A DNA stretch of 64,000 nucleotides from Alnus glutinosa (Eukaryota > Streptophyta > Magnoliopsida > Fagales > Betulaceae). Where the stretch lies: NCBI RefSeq assembly GCF_958979055.1, contig NC_084898.1, forward strand, positions 5,431,001 to 5,495,000. The letters run 5' to 3'. Under the pieces are notes generated by a model. That model made no database searches. It was not told the DNA's origin and worked only from the letters and a program-made list of their open reading frames with translations. This document shows, piece by piece, positions 46,303 through 58,500 of this stretch; the first letter of the stretch is position 1, and each line of letters opens with the position of its first letter. The position numbers were made by a program, and so were the translations under genes.

Positions 46303-47809
46303 CTAGCAGGAAGAAAAAGAAAAAGAACAGAAATCCAAAACAATCAGAAAAAAAAAAAACTATAAAGATGCATACTATATAAGCGGATATCCATGTATAG
46401 CTTACTTTGATAAACAGAAACCTTTTCTTGGTTTTTTTTTAAAAGAAAAAAAAAATTATTTTGTTAAGTTTGTAAAATAAAAAACCAGCTTATTTTGGAA
46501 AACAAATATCAAGGGAAAGGGAGAGCTAGGAAATCAAATACTCAACTTTTAGCAACAGGTCCCAAAAATAACCCAGAATACCCACTTAAGGTAGTAGTAA
46601 ATACAACCAAACTAGCAAGCAAACAAGAGGAAAACCTGGAGAAAACGAGTACTTTTTTTACAGAGGCTAGGAAGTAGAACAAGAGATCATGAAAAATCAA
46701 CCCACAATTGCAAAAAGCTTCAAAAGCAATATAAAGTTACAAAACATCAAAAGCAGTCTAGAAGCTCTCAAGCGAAAAAATTAAGACAGAAGAGACATCA
46801 TGAAGTTTAAACTCAACAAAGACATTAATTAAGAGCAGAGAATACATACAGGGACGTGAGAGTCTCTGGCGCTTCTCTTGGCATCAGTGGCAGAGAAGAC
46901 AGTGTAGACAAGAACAAAGGTGCCAACGATCTCAGCACCAAGGCCATCGCCCTTGGTGTAGCCATGGTTCACAACGTTGGCTCCACCATTGTTGATCTCG
47001 TATAGGTTGCTCTCGAAGCCCTTCACGACACCAGCTCCACAGATGGCCCCAAGGCACTGCATGACCATGTAGAATACAGCTCTTGTGAGGGAGAGCTTCC
47101 TTGCCAGAAGGAGTCCAAAGGTCACAGCTGGGTTGATGTGTCCCCCTGTTTCAAGAAAGCACAAATATTTGATCTTTTTAGCATCATAGCCTTTTTACAA
47201 GAAGAAATCAATTCCAGAGTGAAAAAAAAAAAGAAAAAAGAAAAAAGAAAGTCCCATCAAAAGTTTAAACAAGCAGTGATTTAACGTCACAAATATGTGT
47301 TAAATCCCTAGAGCCGAAAGCTTAAAAATAATTTTAGCTGATAAGAAAAAGTATCAGCAAAAGTTTGAGGCAAAAATAGTACAAAAATATAAATTAAATG
47401 AATTTAAACTGGGAATAAATGATGATTTAACGTATCAAAACAAGAAAAACCATAAAAAGAAGAGAAGTGAAGGAAGCTAACCTGAAATACCAGCAGTGCA
47501 GTAGACAAGAGCAAAGATCATACCACCAAAAGCCCAAGCAATCCCTTGGATACCCACAGAAGCACACATGTTGCCAGAGCGCTTAACACCCATCACAGTC
47601 AAGATGGTGATGTAGAGGAACAAAAAGGTGGCCACGAACTCTGCAATCCCAGCCCTGTAGAAGGACCATGAGGAGAGCTCACCTGGCTCAAACAGAGGAG
47701 CTGGAGGTGGCTCCTTGTAGTCCTTGTCTGTCTGAGCTGCTGTGCCCAAGGGCTGCCTCTCTGCGTACTTGTTTGCTCCAAGCTTAACATCCTCTTCCTT
47801 GCCCTCCAT
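43875..47809 (-). CDS. PIP1: PIP1 plasma-membrane aquaporin
   Basis: Four exons: 47482-47809, 46850-47145, 44083-44223, 43875-43970 (join on minus), 286 residues, the usual PIP1 size and exon structure. Both half-membrane loops carry [13 protein letters not shown] (114-116) and GTGINPARS (235-237). The PIP1-type long N-terminus ([15 protein letters not shown]) and short C-terminus (IPFKSRA) separate it from PIP2. His223, Thr232 and Arg238 fit the water-selective filter, and Ser109 is the conserved loop B gating phosphosite. PIP1 proteins conduct water and small solutes such as CO2 and usually traffic with PIP2 partners. The start at 47809 is chosen because the codons upstream (to 47887) look like leader. 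Intron 2 is 2.6 kb and full of inverted repeats. Confidence 0.96.
44720..44832. mobile_element. Short MITE in PIP1 intron 2
   Basis: GGGAAATGATATTTACCCAACACAA at the left is mirrored by TTGTGTATCACTTTCCT at the right; ACACAACACA/TGTGTAAATGTTGT form the inner arms. A similar phrase set occurs at 49660-49790. Confidence 0.55.
44937..45100. repeat. Fold-back repeat in PIP1 intron 2
   Basis: TTTTTAATCAAAAAGTGTCT and TTCTGATGTCA are mirrored by TGACATCAGAAGACACTTTT and TGATTAAAAACC, flanked by CCCCCCTCC / GGGGGTGTTGGGG. Stem of roughly 45-60 bp with a direct GTGTCT repeat inside the left arm. Confidence 0.75.
45198..45458. repeat. Near-perfect ~103 bp inverted repeat in PIP1 intron 2
   Basis: Arm 45198-45300 (from CCTTGTTTGATTCCCACC to AAAAAGGACCCCA) is the reverse complement of 45355-45458 with about one mismatch; the spacer is 54 bases. 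The arm is GC-rich (CCCCCCACCCCCGGGCCC) unlike its neighbours. The transcript would fold into a ~100 bp hairpin. Open frames on both strands here are mirror images of each other and not genes. Confidence 0.93.
45547..45695. repeat. GT/AC-rich palindromic repeat in PIP1 intron 2
   Basis: GATATTTGTACACACATTGT and CACTCACATTTAGTGTGGG are mirrored by CCCACACCAAACGTGAGTGTG and GTATACAAATAACAC. A fold-back of about 150 bp. Confidence 0.7.
46267..46299. repeat. (GA)n microsatellite
   Basis: About 16 GA units in PIP1 intron 2. A second (AG)n tract lies at 43981-44004 directly beside the exon 4 acceptor on the minus strand. Confidence 0.9.
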
Positions 47810-47924
47810 GGTTTTACTGATCACTACCTCACTGAGCTCTCTCTCTCTCAAAAAGATGCTATTTTTACTACGCACACTCAAAAACAAAGGCTGTGAAGTG
47901 GGGAGAAGGGAGAAGGGAAGGTGG

Positions 47925-47932
47925 CTTTATAG
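47925..47932 (-). promoter_or_regulatory. Candidate PIP1 TATA box
   Basis: CTATAAAG on the minus strand about 115 bases upstream of the PIP1 start codon, a suitable distance for a TATA box with an 80-90 base leader. No experimental support. Confidence 0.5.
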
Positions 47933-47939
47933 ATGGGAG

Positions 47940-48989
47940 GGGGGTGGGAGTCTATTATTTAGCTGAAAGCAGAAATGGGTTGTCTTTTTCTATTTTTCAA
48001 TTAAATTTTGATCATTATTGTTTTGCTTTTAGTTAAGTGATTTTAAATTAATCTTTTTCTTAAGGAGGGTAGTATTAGGGGATAGTTCTGGAAAGAGCAG
48101 AGGGATGTTGACAGGTTCTGGTTGAGGGTTGGTGCCTTTCTTTTGTTCTTATCCTCCACAGGGTGTCATCATTTTTTATTATTTTTATCTCTCAATGGAT
48201 TTTGAAATTCTGATGCACTTGATTAGCTGTTCTGGGCCATTTGATCATTCACCTAATCTTTTAATTAAAAAGAATGCCTTTGAATAAAGGTGTTGGTTGT
48301 GGTCACATGTGGTCAAGCTCAGTGAATTCCAGCACTTGTGTAAAGTGTATTTGCTTAAAGGAAGTGGAAGCTTACTTCTTCCTCCTGCCTTTTTCTCAAA
48401 GTCACTCATTTAAGGGGGGGAAAAAAATGAAAGCTTACTTCTTAGATTCTTTCTTTTATCTTCTTTCTTTTTCTTTTCTTTTCTTTTTTTTCTTTTTGGT
48501 ATTTTTGGATTGAAGGTCAATACTTTGTTTTTAACACAAAATAGAATTGTGTACTCAACCCATGGCATCCATAATGGGTTCAATAATATTTACAAGGAAA
48601 AAAAAAAAAAAAAAAAAGAAAGAAAATGGATTGAACTTTTAAATATGGGGTTAGGCTTCATCTTCTTGTTATTTCTAAGCTGAATTCATTTTCTGCTCTG
48701 GGAATGTTAGCAGTTTTCTATGTTTTTTTTCAGCCCCAACTCCTAACAATTAGTTAAATGGTTTGCTATATCTGAAAGTATTCTCTTTTATTAAGCCTTT
48801 TATTTGCTGGTGAAATTTTATTGTTAGATGGTTTTCACACTCATTTTATAGTAGCGTATTTTAAATGACTGACATAAAAAAATCACTTAAAATACATCAT
48901 GTCGGTCGGTACATTATTTTATTATTTTTCTTGTATAATTTTTTTTAAAAAAATGATAATTGCATCACTGGTTCTTGGGGTTGGTCTAA
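47940..48989. other. PIP1 upstream region
   Basis: No gene; the plus frame at 48274-48513 is pyrimidine-rich without a domain. Contains an A-run near 48598 and T/C-rich tracts near 48450-48500. Confidence 0.45.
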
Positions 48990-49168
48990 ATTACGAATCA
49001 CTCCTTTAAACCCGTTTTTCGTCTACCAAGTTAACAGAATTCGTTAGTTTGTCACGTCATATAAATAGTGAGACAACCTCTAAATATCATTTGTATCGTA
49101 ATCCACTCACGGACTCTGTTAATTTGATGGACGAAAAATAAATTCAAAGAGTGATTTGTAATTATAAT
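48990..49168. mobile_element. Fold-back MITE upstream of PIP1
   Basis: AATTACGAATCACTCCTTTA and TTTTTCGTC-ACCAAGTTAACAG are mirrored by CTGTTAATTTGATGGACGAAA and AAAGAGTGATTTGTAATT. About 178 bp. Confidence 0.7.
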
Positions 49169-50967
49169 TTATCATAAAAATTTTATAAATATTGTTATAA
49201 TTATGAACCCGTGGTTCAATTATCTTAAAATAAAAAATAAAAAAAATAAAAATAAAAAGAAAAAAAACATGTGCCCTCGGGTGAAGGGAAAAGGTGAAGA
49301 GTTGTGATTGCGTGAAGCAATTGAAGGCTTGCCCAAATCTTTTGTTTTTCCTATTTTGTCCTTTTTTGGCCAAAGTAACGGGAGTACTTTGAAGTTTCAA
49401 CGGTAGAGACTTGGAGCAATCAGAGCCACAGAATAACGAGTAATGGAAAGCGAATCCTGTGGCCGAGAGAAAGTGGCCGTTTTGTGACCGTTAGGAAAGC
49501 GACACCCTTGTGCAAGCACGTGGCAACGGCTATGTATGACATAATGAATAGTAATTACTTTTGCACTTCCATTGAGTTTTAGGGTCCATTTCCAGAGAAG
49601 TTGGCCATCATGGCATTGCATTCAAATATTTTATAACCCAATTTGGCATAATGTTCTAAAGAGAAAGAGGAGAAATTGGTGAATAAATATTATTGTGCAT
49701 AATATTTATACAACTATTTATATTGGTAAAATATACATAAATTGTATCGATGTGAGTTGTTGTGTAAATATTGAGCAAATATCATTTTTTAAAAAGAAAA
49801 TGAGAAATTTCATCCTACTTTTATCGTACCAATATCCATCAATTTTATGTTCATATGGTTAACATTTTTTTTTTTTTAAAAAAAAAAAAAAAGTTAATTA
49901 TAGAACGTATTTGTTCAAGCAAGTGAGCGGGTGGAAAGTCCATAATTTACTTGAGCAAGTAAGTTTCATACGAACATTTTCATATTTGTTGTTCGGAGTG
50001 CTAAAATTCATTATCCATTTTCCTTTCATTTTGGGGTTTTCTTTTTCGTAAACTAACTTACACAACATGACCATTTTTCCCTTTTATTTATTCGCACAAC
50101 AAAAAAAAAAAAGTGTTGTTAGGGACACTACAACTTTAATTACAGGTACATTATAAAATTACGTCAGTTTATAAATTCACGTGATACTTATTACATCAAC
50201 TGCTTAACAATTAAATTTGATTATGACTAACATGAGAGTGACACATAAGTTATCACATCAGTTTGTAAATTTAAGTAATATATATCACAATCAACTACTA
50301 AATAATTAAATTTAATTTCAACGGACGTGACAGTAGCACGGATTACGTGGGGGCATGTAACTTCAATTTGTGAACAAAATTATAGCATGATGATAAACAT
50401 TTTTCTAAAATCTAATCCCATACATACAAGATGACAAGATGTGATACAACTAGTAGAAGTCTATATAAATTTAGGTTAATTTTCTTTTAGGAAGACCTAA
50501 CATGATTGACAAAGAGTGGATATGGGACCACATGGGTTTTCTTTTGTATTTCTATTTTGTCCTCCATTATTATTATTATTATTATAGTAGTAGGCTTGTG
50601 GGGCTCATTGCAACCATCTTTTTCAGCTTTTTTGTATGGAAAAAAAATGAGTAGGCAGATGTGGGAGACAACTCATGGTTTCTTGTGCCACCCTAGGCTC
50701 ACATGCAGCCCTCAATGGCTCTGCCCCACCCCCAACCATTTGGACAAACACTATGGAAAAGGAGAAGGAGCAGAAATCAGGAGGGATTCATTTCATGTCA
50801 CCATGTCAGTGTCTTGTATTTTTCCTGTTTTCGTATTGTCACCATGCTCGATGCTCACTGCCCCCACCCTTTCACCTTTTGTAATTTCTCAAGTGGCTCT
50901 CATGCAAAATGACCTTTTACACCATCTCCAACAGAATTTTTTTAAGGCAAATGATTCATAACAGTTG
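49169..50967. other. Intergenic, repeat remnants
   Basis: No gene could be supported. Frames at 49397-49621 (-) and 50506-50961 (+) show no family signature. Similar ~100-base phrases at 50110-50220 and 50225-50335 (CATCA-TTTATAAATT-A, AACAATTAAATTTGATT) suggest an old direct duplication. Confidence 0.4.
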
Positions 50968-51760
50968 AAAAAAAATTATATTTTAGCCTTTTAAATTACT
51001 ATATATTTTACAACTAGTCTCACAAATTGCCAACATACTTCCTAAAACCTTGAAAAAATGTTTCATTTGACAACGTATTTCCATATTACCCCTGTCACGT
51101 GTCATTTTTTAATTTTTTTTAAAATGAAAGTTAAAAACTTAAAAGACTAAATTTTATTTTTAAATTCTTTTAAGAAAATAGAAAATAGGGTGTTCAAGAT
51201 GGCCCCTTCTTGGAGAGGGGGGTGGCTGCGCGCCACCTCCCCAACCCCATAGGAATGCCTTTCGGGCCACCCCAAAATTTATTTGGGCCTAAATTTTGGG
51301 GTGGACCAAAAGACATTCCTAGGGGGTGGGGGGTGGCGCGGCCGCCACCAGGGGCCAAGGGTGGCCGCATGGCTACCCTCGATGGCCTGGGGGTGGCTTT
51401 TGGGCCACCTTAAATGAATTTCAGGCTCATTTAGGGTGGCCTGAAAAGCCACCCCTAGGGGGTCCCCGGGGGGGGGGGGGGGGGGGGGGGTGGCGTGCTG
51501 CCACCCCATTTTTCTTTTTCTTTTTCTTCTTTTTTTTTTCTTTTTTTTTTGTACTTTTTTAGTTTTTTTTTTTAAAAAAAAAAAAATTATTATTATTTTT
51601 TAATTGAAAAATGACACGTGACAAGAGTAATATAGGGATATTTCACCAAATATGGCATTTGTTTGGGTAGTTTGAGAGGCCGGAGTCGGAGTGTTGGCAG
51701 TTTATAGGGTTAGTTGCAAAACAAGTGGTAATTTGGAGGGCTAAAATATAATTTTCCCTC
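50968..51760. mobile_element. Mutator-like MITE with GC-rich core
   Basis: Long inverted arms: left about 50968-51115, right about 51600-51760. AAATTATATTTTAGCC, AAATTGCCAACA and TGTCACGTGTCATTTTT on the left match complements on the right (AAAAATGACACGTGACA, TGTTGGCAGTTTATAGG, GGCTAAAATATAATTTTCCC). The core (51190-51500) is very GC-rich, with GGGTGGC/GCCACCC palindromes and a G run at 51467-51490. The similar GTGGCCACCCC core at 61990-62090 suggests one family. Confidence 0.7.
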
Positions 51761-51766
51761 ATAGTT

Positions 51767-52084
51767 ATGAGTCATTTTTCATCTCCAGTAGAATAGGCAA
51801 AATAGATTTTTTCTTTCTAGTATAAATAGTAGTTAAACATTTAAAGAGTTTGTTATTTATGAGTCATTTTTCATCTCCAGTAGAATAGGCAAAATAGATT
51901 TTTTTTTCTTTCTAGTATAAATAGTAGATAAACATTTAAAGAGTTTGTTATTTAAAGCATTCCTAGGAGCCATTTTTCATCTAGGAATGCTCTTATGAGT
52001 CATTTTTCATCTCCAGTAGAATAAGCAAAATAGATTTTTTTTTCTTTCTAGTATAAATAGTAGATAAACATTTAAAGAGTTTGT
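51767..52084. repeat. Three tandem ~92-136 bp repeats
   Basis: ATGAGTCATTTTTCATCTCC begins at 51767, 51859 and 51995, each followed by AGTAGAATA-GCAAAATAGAT, TTTCTAGTATAAATAGTAG and TTTAAAGAGTTTGTTATTT. The second unit carries an extra ~42 bases containing AGCATTCCTAGGAGCC. Confidence 0.9.
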
Positions 52085-52580
52085 TATTTAAAGCATTCCT
52101 AGTAATCTCACCAAAATAGTTTTTTAGATATTTTGGTGAGCCAATTTGATGAAAATTCTGAAAAACCAGTCCCAGCAGCCTCACATTTTAACCAAAAAAA
52201 TTTGTTGACTGAAATTACTAACCAAATTAGATAAGGCATTTTCACTCAACAACCCACTCACCAAATTTTGTTTCATCTTTCTCTCTCACATGATTAACAC
52301 ACTTTTTTCCTTTTTTCTCTCATTTTCTTCTCTCATCTCCCATCTCTCACACGATAATGTCTTTATTTTATGGATATGAATGATTTTTTGTAAAAAGATT
52401 ATATAGAGAAAAAATAAATAAATATGAAAAAATTATTATTTAAATGGAATAGTGAATATTGACTAGTTAAAATGGTGAGGCTGCTGGGGGAATTTTAATA
52501 AAGTGTCTCACCAGAATAGAAAAAAGCGATTTTTAGTTATTTTGGTGAGTAAAATTTGATAAAGCTACTAGGAATGCTTA
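52085..52580. mobile_element. Non-autonomous TIR element
   Basis: Left end AGCATTCCTAGTAATCTCAC and CCAAAATAG; right end, inverted, AGCATTCCTAGTAGC with CTCACCAAAATAAC. About 495 bp, non-coding. The AGCATTCCTAG terminus is the same word found inside the tandem repeats upstream. Confidence 0.65.
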
Positions 52581-52913
52581 GCTTTAAAAATTGACTAGCT
52601 AAATCAACAAAAGTATATTTTTAGAGTTAAATTTAGAGAAATTTTAAAGAGCACATTGTGATTGCTTTTACAATTTTAAAAAAATTATAAATTCTCAAAT
52701 TACGAAATTTAGGCCGTTTCTAAACATCGAAACGCTTGAAAAATGTCATCTTTTAAAAATGATGCATATTACAATTAAGAATTGAGTATATTTTCATTAG
52801 ATACTTGCTTTCTACGTTATAAAAACGTTTTGAGCTAAAAATTGTCTTTTAGATTTAAGAATAAAAAGGGTCTATGCAAAAGTATTAAAAAAAAAAAAAA
52901 ATCTCAAGTAGAT

Positions 52914-53087
52914 GGGAAATGCTAGGCTTACAAAATATTTTATTAAAAAAACTCTTACAAAGTGACGTGGCACAACATGATTGATAAGAAGATAGAATTT
53001 AAATTTTGAGAAATTCAACATGTTTGTGCCACGTCACTTTGTGAGATTTTTTTTTTGTAAAATATTTTGTAAGCCTAGTATTTCTCC
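52914..53087. mobile_element. Fold-back MITE
   Basis: GGGAAATGCTAGGCTTACAA and AATATTTTA mirror TAAAATATTTTGTAAGCC and TAGTATTTCTCC; inner arms CAAAGTGACGTGGCACAA / TTGTGCCACGTCACTTTG are perfect. 174 bp. Confidence 0.85.
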
Positions 53088-55583
53088 AACTAGAGTATGC
53101 TTTTGACTTTTTACCGATTTGTGATGCTCACTTTTTACTCATTTGTATCTACTCTTAATTTTTGGCAAGTGCTTATTTTAGAATATAAGATTTTTTATAT
53201 TAGACACAATTTGTTTTTACATAAAATATTTTCAATGAAATTAATTTTTTTTTTATTCAGTTAAAAATATTTTTTAGGGTTCGGTTAGTATGAAAAATCA
53301 ACGGCGGTTGAAAACAGCCGATGACTTTCGACAGTGGCAGAGAATGAACAACGCTAGAAAGTGCGTGCGAGAAGAAGAAGTTTAAACTCGTAAAATGGTT
53401 TACAGAAATAAAAAAGAAAGGGAAATGATTAATGTACTCGTGCATTGTGGTAGTGCACTTGTTGTGCACCATGAGTATTTTGAGCATTTCCCAAAAAGAA
53501 AACCCATTTTATGCTACTTAAAGTAAGTTTTTCTAGTTAACTAAAAAATATTTTCAAGAATCATTAAATGATTATCTAGAAAAATATTTTTCTAGATAAA
53601 AATGTTTATGAATATTGTTAGAGCATTACAAGTTCCCTTATAATTGTGGTACTTATTACGTCGGTCATTAAAAAATTAATTTTTTTTCATCTTTAAAATA
53701 TTGTCATATGATTTTATAATGAAATTGTAGTAAAATATGTAATACACAAACATTTTTCTTTATATTTTGAAGTTCTCACAGGCTCCATAGTCCTGCACTA
53801 TGGCCAATAAAAATGGCTAACATGCTACACCTAAGCAGGCAATCTACATTTAATCCATTTTAATTAGTGGGAAGCAATCAATTGCCATGACTACCTTAGT
53901 TACTGATATTTTAAACACATCTGTGCTTGGAATATTATGAACTGCCTGGTTACTGCTATAAATCATGATGGCTTAATCATGGCATATGATGAACTAACAA
54001 TCTTTTTTTCTTTTTTTTTTTTTCTATTAAGTAATGCTATTTTTTATATTTTTTTTTATTCAAATGATTTCTCATATTAGTCATTTAAAACAAGTCACGT
54101 CAACTTAAATTTTGTGATTTCTCTTTGATTATGTGCTCTCTTAGACCCTCTTTGAAGACGTGACCTCACATGGACTACTAGTTTTTATTGTCGTTTTTTT
54201 TCATCAATGCTAGCCTAGTTGTGGCTCGTCAATTTATTGAGTAATACTATTTTTCACACCCATTTATCACATTCATTTTACACCAAATTACGTAACGTGT
54301 TTTATATGACTTATCTTGTCCGTCACTTAAAAAAAAATAAAACTACTTAAAAAAAGTCACATCAACCTAAATTTGTTTATTTCTCTTTGTTTCATGTGCT
54401 CTTTCGAACCCTCGTTGAAGATCTAGCCTCGCATGGATTGCAAGTTTTTATTTTGTCAATTTTTCATCAATGTTGGCCCAATCGGGGCTCGACCTTTTCG
54501 ATGTGAAAACGACATTTTTGATAAAAATGGGATAAATGTGTGGTATATCTTGTTTTCTTTAACATTTGCTAGAAAAATAACATGTCATTATCTTCTATTA
54601 TAATCAAGAGTATAATAATGATGCATCATTCTCAAGAATTTGTTTATATATAATTAGAATTTGTTTATCTTCTATTATAATCAAGAGTATAATAATGTGT
54701 CATAAACCTGGATACATGCAAGTTATGCCCGAATTATTCTGGTATAGTTCAAAATACCCTTGTATATTCTTGTTGGCTAAAGTTACTAAAATACCCCCAT
54801 TGAAATTATTGGCTAACTAATTATTATGAAATTGACAATTTAGATGGCCTTTCACAATCAGGCTAAGCATTTGCTCAGCTTGATTGATTTGATTTCAAAT
54901 TATTGCAATTGGGATTTCTTCACCACCATGCACAATTTTTAAATTTGGCTTTTCTCTAAATTTTTAACAAAACCCACAAAAATTACCATTTGACAATCGC
55001 TCGATCAAAAGTTAAATTTAAGATTTCTTAGAATCTCTAAATCTAGAGAGCTAAAAAGTGAATGTTAAAAAAAATTTAATATTAATTTTTTACATTAAAT
55101 GCTTCAAAAGGTTTAGCTTGAGTTGAATTCAATGCAATGAATGCTTTTAGTAGTTAAGTTTATTAATAAATAAAAAATAGTATTTATTTAAATCAGAGAA
55201 ACATTAACGAGTTTGTTATTTAACAGCTTTAAAAAGTGACTAGCTAAAACAACAAAAGTAGATTTTTAGAGTTAAATTTAGAAAAATTTTAAAGAGCTTA
55301 TTATGAATGCTCTGGCAGAGGTAATGTGGAGTTAAACACCATGGAAACCACCTCCAACACCAACATTCTTCCAGTAGTTATTAAAGCAGAAGAGGAGAAT
55401 TCAAAATGTTAAATGCATACCATTCTTAATTGATCATAAGCCCATGGGTTTTTTTTTTTTTTAAGGGGAGATGAAGAAAAATACAACATTTCTATCTTAT
55501 GCTAAGGGTGGTGAGTTATTTACCAGATTCCTAATGATCAGCAATAGGCTACAAGCACTACAATATGATACAAGCTCATCATC
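53088..55583. other. Intergenic region with old repeats
   Basis: No gene found. A direct duplication is visible at about 54027-54240 and 54241-54500 (CTTTGATTATGTGCTCT / CTTTGTTTCATGTGCTCTTT, TTGAAGA, CTCACATGGA/CTCGCATGGA, TTTTTCATCAATG). A smaller one is near 54590-54710 (ATCTTCTATTATAATCAAGA twice). 55195-55310 shares text with 52570-52665. The SPPL 3' UTR should lie just below 55584. Confidence 0.5.
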
Positions 55584-58500
55584 TTATTTTTCTTCGTTGG
55601 ATTCTTGACAGTGATGGAGTTGGATATGTGGACAGGGTCTTACTGGTTCTCCTCTGCTCCACAGGACTTTGAGATCACCCCTCTTCTTCCCCAATGTTAG
55701 GAAGGTCCCTGCATATGTATAAATTGATCAGGTAACTGTACTATATTAAGGGTTTGTTTGAATTTGTAGTTTCCAAACGTGCGTAAGTGTATAATAAAAT
55801 CGCAATTTGGCCTTTAAAATCGTGCATTTTTAAAAATACACCCCCTTGCATGCGGTTTGAAAACACACTCCAATAGATAAACTTTCTGTGATTTTGCTTA
55901 AAATTGTACTTCTGGCTTGCAAATCGTAAGGCCAAACAGACTTTAAGCCACTCTGAAATCCAACATGGTTCACAGTGGTTGCTGCTGCAAAATTACCTAG
56001 TGTGAATGGAACGATGTAAAGTAGTGCTGGTTGGCCATGCCCATCCATCAAGTTTAATGCCACATATGTAATAAGAAGACCTGCCATAAATGCCAAAAAA
56101 TTGAATGTATTATGTTCACAAAGAAGGGAAAATAAAAAAAAATCCCTGCTATATGAAAGACATGAAGATAGACGACAGGAAACGATATGTATAGTTAACA
56201 AAAGAAAGGAGATATATTAAGTTAATTATTTCTTACCTAATCCATATGCAAACATTGCCCACAAGAAGTATCCAGCTCGTAGAGTTTTATTTGCCAGCCA
56301 ATCATACCTGCAAGGACACCCCAAGGTATTGACTACTTTTCTTTTATAAAAGTATTGATTAATTTTTTTTGATAAGTAAAAGTATTGATTAATTTAAGAG
56401 CCCAATGATTGGAAAAGAATCACAAGCAGAGAAGTAATGAGGATTCCTCATTGTTCTTCCACTAGTTTAAAGCATGTTACTATGGGACAATTATGACCCT
56501 TTGGTGAATGAAGAAAAGATGAAGAAATTTTGGAATCTCACAACTATTGTACTTAGAATTGCTTTTACAAGAACTCAAATTTCTCTCTCTTTTCTTGCAT
56601 CTTCTAGGTCAAACGAGGGAGCGTTTTGAGCATCAAAAACAGAAAGGAAGAAAAAGAATCAACGCCCAAGGAAGAACAAGGAATTTCTAAGATAAAGAAG
56701 TCAATTGCAGTATCTTATTATTATGGTTCTAACTCTCTTAGAATTAACCAACTTTATCACTCAAATCAATAGCTCTTTGAATAAAATTATTATGCCTGAA
56801 CTCCATAAAAGCTAGAAATTCAAACAATTTGATTAAAGCTGCCCAATGTGAAAATAAAAAATGCTAATTATATATATATATATTGCAAAGGAGAAGAGGA
56901 GCTTTAACCTAAGAGAGAACGCTATCAGCAATCCAGGTAAAAGGATGTCACCAAATCCTATGATGCTGTAACCACCCCAAGGATCAAACATGCGTGGGAT
57001 CTTCAGTAGCATTGGGATTCCATCCTCTCCACTTCTATCACCACGAGCCACCTGTTAAAAAGATATATTTATTGGTACACTCTTCAGTGTTTGAAGCCCT
57101 AGTGGTCCATTTGTGGGGATCTAGCAAAGAGTAAGATTATATTGATTACTTACCACAATCATCACACTTTCATGGAAAAACTTCGTAGAAACAAACACCC
57201 AAAAGATGTCATACAAGAAGGCACAACTGAGTAGAACTGTACCCACCTGATTAACAAATTATTCAGAAGCATGTCAGAAGAATAGTTACTCAATTGTCAG
57301 GCATATTGATGTTTGTCAAAACCATTCCATCTAGACCTCTTGACATGAAGTAAACTAATCAATTAACAAAATATTTACAAATTACAATCGTCAAGGATTA
57401 TTTATATACTCCCACCATATCAAAAATAGATGGTGTGCTTTCTTTTTTGGATTGTTCCAAAGTAGAAGAAAGTTTCCAAAACGAAAGCATTCATCCATTT
57501 AACTTCCCATATAAGCCTTAAATCTGAACTCATCTTTCTTGGGACATCTAAGGACATGTTAGGAAGAGTATTTGTTTTATTAAAATGTGTAGAACCATAC
57601 ATATCTAAGCTTACGCAAATGTGACCACCTTCATATACTAGGTTCACACTTTCAACATCCTTTAGTCATTAAACAATAAAATCATGAAACTTCCAAAACG
57701 ATGCAAAACTATACTGCAACATAAATTCATGGCTTTGAACTTAGCTTGTGCCACCAATAGCCCCATCTAACCAACCCAACCAGTTCACTAGCCAATTCAA
57801 CCAAGTTAAAAGAAAACAGCTCATAACCACCAAACACGAAATGGAAATGTGGAATGGAAACTTATACAAAAACATTGATAATAAGAAATACACAAAAAGA
57901 AATTCTCTATATCCTTTTCCAACTTCAGCAAGTTAGATGATAGGTAGCATGCCTCCCAAACTTAAAAACCATTTGTAATGGTGCTCTGTTAAGCAAACTT
58001 TAAGGGTTTCATGCAATACAGCAGCACATAAGATAAATGCTCACATGATTTTTAAGTATCCCACACCTAATAGAAAAATGCAAGGTGTTCTGTTATCCGG
58101 TTCGTATTGTAGCCAAACTTGAAACCCAACTTGTTCAGGTTAGAGATGAGCTCAATCGAGCTGGCTGACAAACTGAACTTCAGTTGTTCACAAGCAGTTT
58201 GCTTGCTTGCCAATTTTAGCTATTAGCATCATGCACAAAGACAACAAAAACAAAAGAGTAAAAGTGAACATTATTTCTTTCCCTAGAAGCTGTACTCTGG
58301 TTTTAACATCATTAATAATATTAAAAAGAAAGGTTGCCTTATCTATTTAAGATTTCAAAATCGTTTAGTGTATAAAAATATCTTCTGCATGGATGGCAAT
58401 GATCACAACTTCTAGAGTCTCATAGCTCTTTCCATTCTTTGGATATTTTTACTTTTTCAGTAATTATAGGCCTCACTTCTAAGATGTATACCAGCTATCA

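Noticed and set aside
50506..50961. 151-codon plus-strand ORF with a hydrophobic N-terminus
   Set aside because: The hydrophobic run comes from an ATT microsatellite. There is no family signature, and overlapping frames are also open.
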